A model generated the notes under the pieces. It ran no database searches, was not told where the DNA came from, and saw only the letters and a program-made list of their open reading frames with translations. Of a DNA stretch of 5,136 bases, positions 1-5,136 are shown piece after piece (position 1 is the stretch's first letter; each line of letters starts with the position of its first letter). The DNA is from Campylobacteraceae bacterium. Its GTDB lineage: Bacteria; Campylobacterota; Campylobacteria; Campylobacterales; Sulfurovaceae. The stretch lies in the NCBI GenBank assembly GCA_026995985.1, contig JALWNF010000095.1:1-5136 (forward strand), given 5' to 3'. The translations under genes were made by a program, and so were the position numbers.

Positions 1-1576
<1,576 letters not shown>

Positions 1577-1639
1577 TTAAATTGTCTAATTGAGAAGAAG
1601 AAGGGTAGATAGATAGAGTTTAAAACATAACCATTTACT

Positions 1640-1730
1640 CTTCTCTTCCTTACGCTGGGGTTATCCAGTTCAAGTTCTACGGGTTATTCTCAGCCTCTGT
1701 TAACGATTTTAACATTAGCACCCCGAGAGA
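1640..1730 (-). promoter_or_regulatory. TPP (THI-element) riboswitch controlling thiC
   Basis: The minus strand carries the conserved thiamine-pyrophosphate aptamer in the correct order. It has CTCGGGGTGCT at its 5' side (1727-1717), a variable P3 extension closed by TGTTAA/TTAACA (1714-1709 with 1703-1698), the pyrimidine-binding GGCTGAGA core (1695-1688), and ACCCGTAGAACTTGAACTGGAT continuing through the P4/P5 side. A CTGG/CCAG helix (1668-1665 with 1658-1655) and the terminal GCGTAAGGAA complete it. P1 can close between TCTC near 1730-1726 and GAGA near 1645-1642. Such elements switch off thiamine genes when TPP is plentiful. The element lies 62 nt or more ahead of the thiC Shine-Dalgarno site. 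No U-tract terminator follows it, so control of translation is more likely than attenuation; that part is inference. Confidence 0.96.
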
Positions 1731-1746
1731 TGAATCCAATTTATAC

Positions 1747-1775
1747 ATTATAAAAAATTAGATATTACTTAAAAA
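1747..1775 (-). promoter_or_regulatory. Candidate sigma-70 promoter for thiC
   Basis: On the minus strand a perfect TATAAT -10 hexamer (1752-1747) follows a T-rich run and lies about 20 nt before the 5' edge of the TPP aptamer. This would place the transcription start close to 1735-1740. The position 17 nt upstream reads TTTTTA, a poor -35. That pattern, with a strong -10 and T-rich upstream DNA, is usual for Campylobacterota promoters. The position fits the riboswitch well, but the surrounding AT-rich DNA makes chance matches common. Confidence 0.55.
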
Positions 1776-1781
1776 TATGAT

Positions 1782-1806
1782 AAATCAGAGTAAATATCTC
1801 TGATTT
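1782..1806. other. Orphan 9-bp hairpin (terminator-like inverted repeat)
   Basis: AAATCAGAG (1782-1790) and its exact reverse complement CTCTGATTT (1798-1806) flank a 7-nt loop. On the plus strand the stem is followed by GTTGTTTT, and on the minus strand by ATCATATTTTT, so it could act weakly as a terminator in either direction. No gene in the window ends into it: thiC and the glycosyltransferase both point away from it. It may stop antisense readthrough, serve as a protein-binding palindrome, or be a relic of a lost gene end. The repeat is seen directly; its role is unknown. Confidence 0.5.
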
Positions 1807-2012
1807 GTTGTTTTAAACTAGTTTGTAGTTTATGAGACCATTTTATATAGCTAGTTTATTAGAGTTTTATATAAAAAATGAACTCAAGAGTAAAAGGAGT
1901 AGATTGTTTTAAAATAAAATTAAATATAAAAATAGTATTATAATTTAAATTAGTATTAATATTTAATTTATTGTAAGAAAATTATGTTATTATTTGTTAT
2001 GTTAAAAAATAT

Positions 2013-2036
2013 TATAAACTATTTTAAAAATTAGGA
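2013..2036 (+). promoter_or_regulatory. Candidate -10 element and ribosome-binding site of the glycosyltransferase gene
   Basis: An AGGA Shine-Dalgarno core (2033-2036) sits 8 nt before the ATG at 2045 and supports that start. TATAAA at 2013-2018 could be the -10 of a proximal promoter with a very short leader. An alternative is the exact TATAAT at 1939-1944, which would give a leader of about 95 nt. Neither has a recognisable -35. The ribosome site is the more secure of the two calls; the promoter choice cannot be settled in such AT-rich DNA. Confidence 0.4.
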
Positions 2037-2044
2037 ATATTATT

Positions 2045-3187
2045 ATGAAAAAAAAGATTGCTATAGTCTCAAATCTATCTTGGAACCTATATAACTTTCG
2101 TCTCTCTCTTATGTATGCAATGAGAAATCATGGATATGAAGTAGTAGCCATTGCTCCTTATGATAAATATAGTCAAAAGATTATAGATGCAGGATTTGAG
2201 TTTTATGATATTGATATGAATGCACAGGGTATGAACCCTATTGAAGATATGAAAACAGTATATGAGTTTTATAAGTTGTTTAAAGAGATAGCACCAGATA
2301 TTATATGTCAATATACAATTAAACCAAATATCTACGGCTCTTTTGTTGCAACTTTTTTTAATATTAAAATTATTAATAATATAGCAGGATTAGGTACCCT
2401 ATTTGTTAAAGATAGTGCTGTAACTAAAGTTGCTAAACTACTATATAAAGTATCTCAACTAAAAGCTAATAGAGTCTTTTTCCAAAATAGAGAAGATTAT
2501 AGATTTTTTATAGAAGAGGGGATAGTTGCTAAAGATAAGTGCGATATTTTACCTGGTTCAGGTGTAGATACTAACCGATTTCGACCACACTATAAACCTC
2601 AACAAGAGAATATTAGATTTTTACTAATAGCAAGAATGATTTGGGAAAAGGGCATAGGTGAGTATGTTCAAGCTGCAAGAGATATAAAAAAACGTTACCC
2701 AAATGTAGAGTTTTGTCTTTTAGGTTTTTTAGATGTTCAAAACCCTGGAGCTATAACTAAAAAAGAGATGGATGAGTGGGTAGAGGAGGGAGTTGTAAAC
2801 TACCTTGGTGTAAGCGATAGAGTAGATGAGGTCATAAATAGTGCAGATTGTGTAGTGTTGCCCTCTTACTATAGAGAGGGAACTCCAAAGACACTCTTAG
2901 AGAGTGGTAGCTGTGGAAAACCGATTATTACAACCGATAATGTAGGGTGTAGAGATGTTGTTGAGCATGGAGTCAATGGCTATCTCTGTAAGCCAAGGTC
3001 TTGGGAGGATTTAAGAGATAAAATAGAGATGTTTTTAGCTCTAACACCACAAGAGAAGTTAAAGATGGGTCAAGAGAGTCGAAAAAAGATTGAGAGAGAG
3101 TTTGATGAGTCTATTGTTATTAACAAATATTTAGAGGCTATTGGAGTGAGTGATAGAGCCGTTTCATCATCTCTAGCCACGCTTTAG
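2045..3187 (+). CDS. Glycosyltransferase family 4 (GT-B fold), surface-polysaccharide type
   Basis: This 380-residue protein has the full layout and usual length of a GT4 retaining glycosyltransferase. The N-terminal acceptor domain starts with a beta strand KKIAIVSN (3-10) and has the IKPNIYGS (92-99) and NIAGLGTLF (112-120) segments typical of enzymes that act on undecaprenyl-diphosphate-linked sugars, such as PglA/CapM-like transferases. The linker GSGVDTNRF (171-179) leads into the nucleotide-sugar domain. That domain has LLIARMIWEKG (193-203), where R197 and K202 are expected to hold the donor diphosphate, then LPSYYREG (272-279) and the catalytic E-x7-E pair E278/E286, then GKPIITTDNVGCRDVV. 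It has no signal peptide, so it probably acts at the cytoplasmic face of the membrane. The donor and acceptor sugars cannot be told. The last residues, about 367-380 (rich in Ser/Ala), are encoded within a 50-bp overlap with the convergent gene and look non-conserved. It is the first gene of the polysaccharide region. Confidence 0.93.
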   Translation: MKKKIAIVSNLSWNLYNFRLSLMYAMRNHGYEVVAIAPYDKYSQKIIDAGFEFYDIDMNAQGMNPIEDMKTVYEFYKLFKEIAPDIICQYTIKPNIYGSFVATFFNIKIINNIAGLGTLFVKDSAVTKVAKLLYKVSQLKANRVFFQNREDYRFFIEEGIVAKDKCDILPGSGVDTNRFRPHYKPQQENIRFLLIARMIWEKGIGEYVQAARDIKKRYPNVEFCLLGFLDVQNPGAITKKEMDEWVEEGVVNYLGVSDRVDEVINSADCVVLPSYYREGTPKTLLESGSCGKPIITTDNVGCRDVVEHGVNGYLCKPRSWEDLRDKIEMFLALTPQEKLKMGQESRKKIEREFDESIVINKYLEAIGVSDRAVSSSLATL

Positions 3188-4328
3188 GAAGTGTTGGTTT
3201 TTTGTTAGGCATAAGCCAATTTTGCTTTTCGCAGTAGTAGATGGTATATCTGTCACTATATTTTAGAGCTTTGTGTAGTGTCTCTTCAATATCTTTTAGA
3301 CTCGATTTATTGAGTGTTGTAAACTCATTATATGAGCTCTTTTGACCTAAATTATAGACCATAAAGCCAACATTGACCCTTTTTGACCATATTTTGCGTT
3401 GGCTTTTTGGGACTACCCAATATCGCTCTTCATCAAGGTTGTTGTAGCTATCTTTTGCAATATCATATTTTCGCCACTGATAGGCGTGAGCAAAGTGTTC
3501 CTCTTTTCGGTATTTGTAGCTCTCACCCATATCATAAAGAGTTGCCTCTTTAGTTGCTCCTTGAAGCAGTCCAGCAAATATAGCACCATGAAACTCATTC
3601 TCTCTCTCTAGCCCCATATCTATTACTATAGGGTAGTTTTTGTTTGAGTTAACATGAGCCAAAGAGGGACCAAGATAGACAAGTGTTACAAGGTTTGGGT
3701 AGGCTTTTGTCATAGCAGACATAATCTCTCTAAAGCGTTGAGTTACTTTAGCTAGATGCTCTTTAAAGGAGTATTGAGGGTTACGGTAGGCATCTTTGTC
3801 TACCCATTCACGTTGAGCACCTTTTATCTCTGCTTTAGAGTATTTTGTAGGGTGAAGAAGTACCTCTTTGTAGGTGGGGAATTTGTAGTTGACCATCTTT
3901 TTTGCCTCTTTACTGTAGGGTTCATCGTCAAAGACGATACCTCTAAATCCCAAATCTCTACTCACTTTAGCTACAACTGCAAAGTTTTTAGATACTTGTT
4001 CCCACGCTTTGTCGTCCCAAAAGTCTGCTGGAAATCCAATATTTATCTGTAAAAAGTTCTCTTTATCTCTATAGAGCCCCTTTAAGCCCTTTACCTCTTG
4101 CCAAACCTCATCATAGGTAACGACTTGCTCTTGTTTCATAACACGATTGGTAAATGAGTCTCCAACCACAATAAAGCCAGAAAAGGGAAGTTGTGAAATA
4201 GTTGAGTAGTTTTCAATAAAGTTTTTTGCTGTATGGGAGTACCAACTATATCCATCTGCAAAAATAAGGAACTTTTTATTTGCCATTATAGTAGATATGA
4301 GTAGGAAACTCAATATAATAGTTCGCAT
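3138..4328 (-). CDS. Secreted TIM-barrel glycosidase-like protein of unknown function
   Basis: The protein has 396 residues. Residues 1-16 form a short signal peptide: positive R2, a hydrophobic core, and likely cleavage after IMA with no lipobox Cys. It should therefore be exported to the periplasm or beyond. The mature part alternates short strands and helices as in a (beta/alpha)8 barrel. Acid-bearing strand ends are visible at GIVFDDEPY (130-138; D134, D135, E136) and TLYDMGESY (263-271; D266, E269), with an aromatic late strand YTIYYCEKQNW (361-371; E367). LPFSGFIVV (47-55) near the start and the helix preceding GFRGIVFDDE resemble uncharacterised sugar-hydrolase-like barrels. The fold and hydrolase-like role are inferred from these features; the substrate is unknown. 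A purine-rich AAAAGG about 10 nt before the ATG supports the start. An alternative start at M15 would remove the signal peptide and seems less likely. The gene lies inverted between two polysaccharide genes and overlaps the glycosyltransferase 3' end by 50 bp. Confidence 0.75.
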   Translation of the reverse strand: MRTIILSFLLISTIMANKKFLIFADGYSWYSHTAKNFIENYSTISQLPFSGFIVVGDSFTNRVMKQEQVVTYDEVWQEVKGLKGLYRDKENFLQINIGFPADFWDDKAWEQVSKNFAVVAKVSRDLGFRGIVFDDEPYSKEAKKMVNYKFPTYKEVLLHPTKYSKAEIKGAQREWVDKDAYRNPQYSFKEHLAKVTQRFREIMSAMTKAYPNLVTLVYLGPSLAHVNSNKNYPIVIDMGLERENEFHGAIFAGLLQGATKEATLYDMGESYKYRKEEHFAHAYQWRKYDIAKDSYNNLDEERYWVVPKSQRKIWSKRVNVGFMVYNLGQKSSYNEFTTLNKSSLKDIEETLHKALKYSDRYTIYYCEKQNWLMPNKKPTLPKAWLEMMKRLYHSLQ

Positions 4329-4398
4329 TATATAAAACCTTTTTCTCTATCATAACATATTTTTGTTATTATTTTATAGCATATTATTAGGTGAAGAT
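4329..4398. promoter_or_regulatory. Divergent promoter region with a small inverted repeat
   Basis: This 70-bp spacer must hold the start signals of the leftward secreted-protein gene, and possibly of the rightward polymerase gene. A leftward -10 candidate TATGAT lies at 4354-4349, and a weaker rightward candidate TATAGC at 4375-4380. Between them is the inverted repeat ATAACA-N6-TGTTAT (4352-4369), which overlaps the leftward -10 and could be an operator. AGGTGA (4389-4394), 4 nt before the TTG at 4399, is a good match to the part of the anti-Shine-Dalgarno that pairs closest to the start codon, and it decides that start. Confidence 0.45.
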
Positions 4399-5136
4399 TT
4401 GGTAGAAAATAGATACATAAGATATACTTTAGCATTACTATTTGCGACATTTTTTGTCTATGTCATTCCATGGGTTGAACTCTTTGGTGAGGAGTTTCAT
4501 GATATTCCTCACTATATAACTCGTATTATATACTTAAAGGGAGGAGGTGATGAAGCAGTCTACCATGGCATAGGGTGGCTCTTTTCTGAACCTCTATGGA
4601 AAGGGATAATTATTGCTATTGGAAATCTCTTTGAAGATTATCGTGCAGTGCTTTATGGCATCTCTTTTTTTATTGTTTTTACCTATACCTCTTTTCTTCT
4701 AAAGAGAGTTGAGTTCTATATTGCTATGATTTTTCTCTTTAATCCTATGATGGTGCATCTCTTTATAGAGCAGATACGTATCTCTTTTGCTTTTTCATTA
4801 GTATTGATTGCCTATGAGATATATAGGCAGAGTAGAGTCTATTTTTATCTTGCAGTAATACTTTTAGTCATGGCACCACTTATTCATACTGCTATAGTTG
4901 TATTTTATGCTATCTATGCTGTTTTATATTATGCTGATAGTAGAGTAGAGGATAAAAAGTACTATCTTGTCTCTATTGGTATTGCTCTGTCTGTTGCACT
5001 CTTTATAAAGTATGGAGCCAATATTATTTTAATGATGGTAGGAGATAGACGAGCAAACTATGAAAAGGTCATTGAGTCAAGCTCTATAGCCTACTCCATA
5101 GCGTGGTTTATTATCTCATGGATTTTAGCTGCTTTT
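4399..5136 (+). CDS. EpsG/Wzy-like polysaccharide polymerase, integral membrane (partial; 3' end outside the window)
   Basis: From a TTG start, 246 codons remain open to the right edge. The product is a polytopic inner-membrane protein. Hydrophobic segments are visible at about residues 9-27, 84-101, 105-122, 128-141, 147-178, 188-214 and 229-246, with charged loops between them. The block FNPMMVHLFIEQIRISFAFS (residues 114-133) is the EpsG-family hallmark: a Q-x-R followed by a small-residue helix. It is followed by a conserved-looking APLIHTA (159-165) with H163. These proteins join lipid-linked oligosaccharide units into capsule, O-antigen or exopolysaccharide chains at the periplasmic face. 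TTG is chosen because AGGTGA sits at the right distance and no in-frame ATG occurs before codon 110. Another in-frame TTG at 4363 lacks a comparable ribosome site. A complete family member would be about 350-400 residues, so roughly two thirds is visible. General family: fairly sure; exact polymer: unknown. Confidence 0.85.
   Translation, partial: MVENRYIRYTLALLFATFFVYVIPWVELFGEEFHDIPHYITRIIYLKGGGDEAVYHGIGWLFSEPLWKGIIIAIGNLFEDYRAVLYGISFFIVFTYTSFLLKRVEFYIAMIFLFNPMMVHLFIEQIRISFAFSLVLIAYEIYRQSRVYFYLAVILLVMAPLIHTAIVVFYAIYAVLYYADSRVEDKKYYLVSIGIALSVALFIKYGANIILMMVGDRRANYEKVIESSSIAYSIAWFIISWILAAF

Larger units (their letters stand above)
1741..2044. other. AT-rich divergent intergenic region
   Basis: This stretch separates the leftward thiC leader from the rightward glycosyltransferase gene and has no convincing coding region. 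It holds the thiC promoter candidate, the 1782-1806 hairpin, a 10-nt palindrome AAACTAGTTT (1815-1824), and an 8-nt inverted repeat TAAACTAG/ctagttta (1814-1821 with 1851-1858). From about 1900 to 2030 it is almost pure A/T with a perfect TATAAT at 1939-1944. The only small ATG frame of note (1878-1943, 21 codons) lacks a ribosome site. Confidence 0.7.

Noticed and set aside
1878..1943. 21-codon ATG frame in the AT-rich intergenic region
   Set aside because: There is no Shine-Dalgarno site, the composition follows the AT-rich background, and there is no recognisable product.
1900..2030. Possible origin-like or attachment-site AT-rich element
   Set aside because: The stretch is AT-rich, but I saw no DnaA-box-like iterons, direct repeats, tRNA or integrase. 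High AT alone is ordinary for intergenic DNA in such genomes.
2087..2311. Minus-strand open frame within the glycosyltransferase gene
   Set aside because: It is antisense to a well-supported GT4 domain, with low-complexity Ile/Tyr-rich composition and no independent support.
3399..4052. Open frames at 3399-3611 (+), 3413-3598 (-) and 3756-4052 (+)
   Set aside because: They are shadows of the 396-codon minus-strand secreted-protein gene. Their hydrophobic look comes from the complement of its codons.

Overview
The window most likely comes from the chromosome of a Campylobacterota (Epsilonproteobacteria) bacterium, possibly a relative of Sulfurimonas or Sulfurovum. I base this on the low GC content, the very AT-rich intergenic DNA, promoter-like sequences with a good -10 but little -35, and the character of the encoded proteins. 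No rRNA or tRNA is present, so the assignment is an inference.

Left part (1-1740, minus strand): the first 522 codons of thiC, the radical-SAM 4-amino-5-hydroxymethyl-2-methylpyrimidine phosphate synthase of thiamine biosynthesis. The gene runs off the left edge and its 3' end is not in the window. Its leader holds a textbook thiamine pyrophosphate (TPP) riboswitch at about 1640-1730, with a likely promoter just upstream. This makes a self-contained, TPP-repressed vitamin B1 module.

Middle (1741-2044): an AT-rich divergent intergenic stretch with no convincing gene. It contains one strong orphan hairpin (1782-1806) and weak promoter candidates for the rightward gene.

Right part (2045-5136): a surface-polysaccharide region. 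A GT-B family 4 glycosyltransferase (2045-3187, +) meets, tail to tail, a leftward gene for a secreted, probably TIM-barrel, glycosidase-like protein of unknown function (3138-4328, -). The two coding regions overlap by 50 bp. A 70-bp divergent spacer then leads to the first 246 codons of a polytopic EpsG/Wzy-like polysaccharide polymerase (4399 to the right edge, +), which probably starts with TTG. A plausible reading is that the glycosyltransferase adds a sugar to a lipid-linked repeat unit, the EpsG-like protein polymerises repeat units at the outer face of the inner membrane, and the exported protein acts on the glycan in the periplasm or outside the cell. The sugar chemistry cannot be read from this sequence. 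No CRISPR, IS element, tRNA or rRNA was seen.
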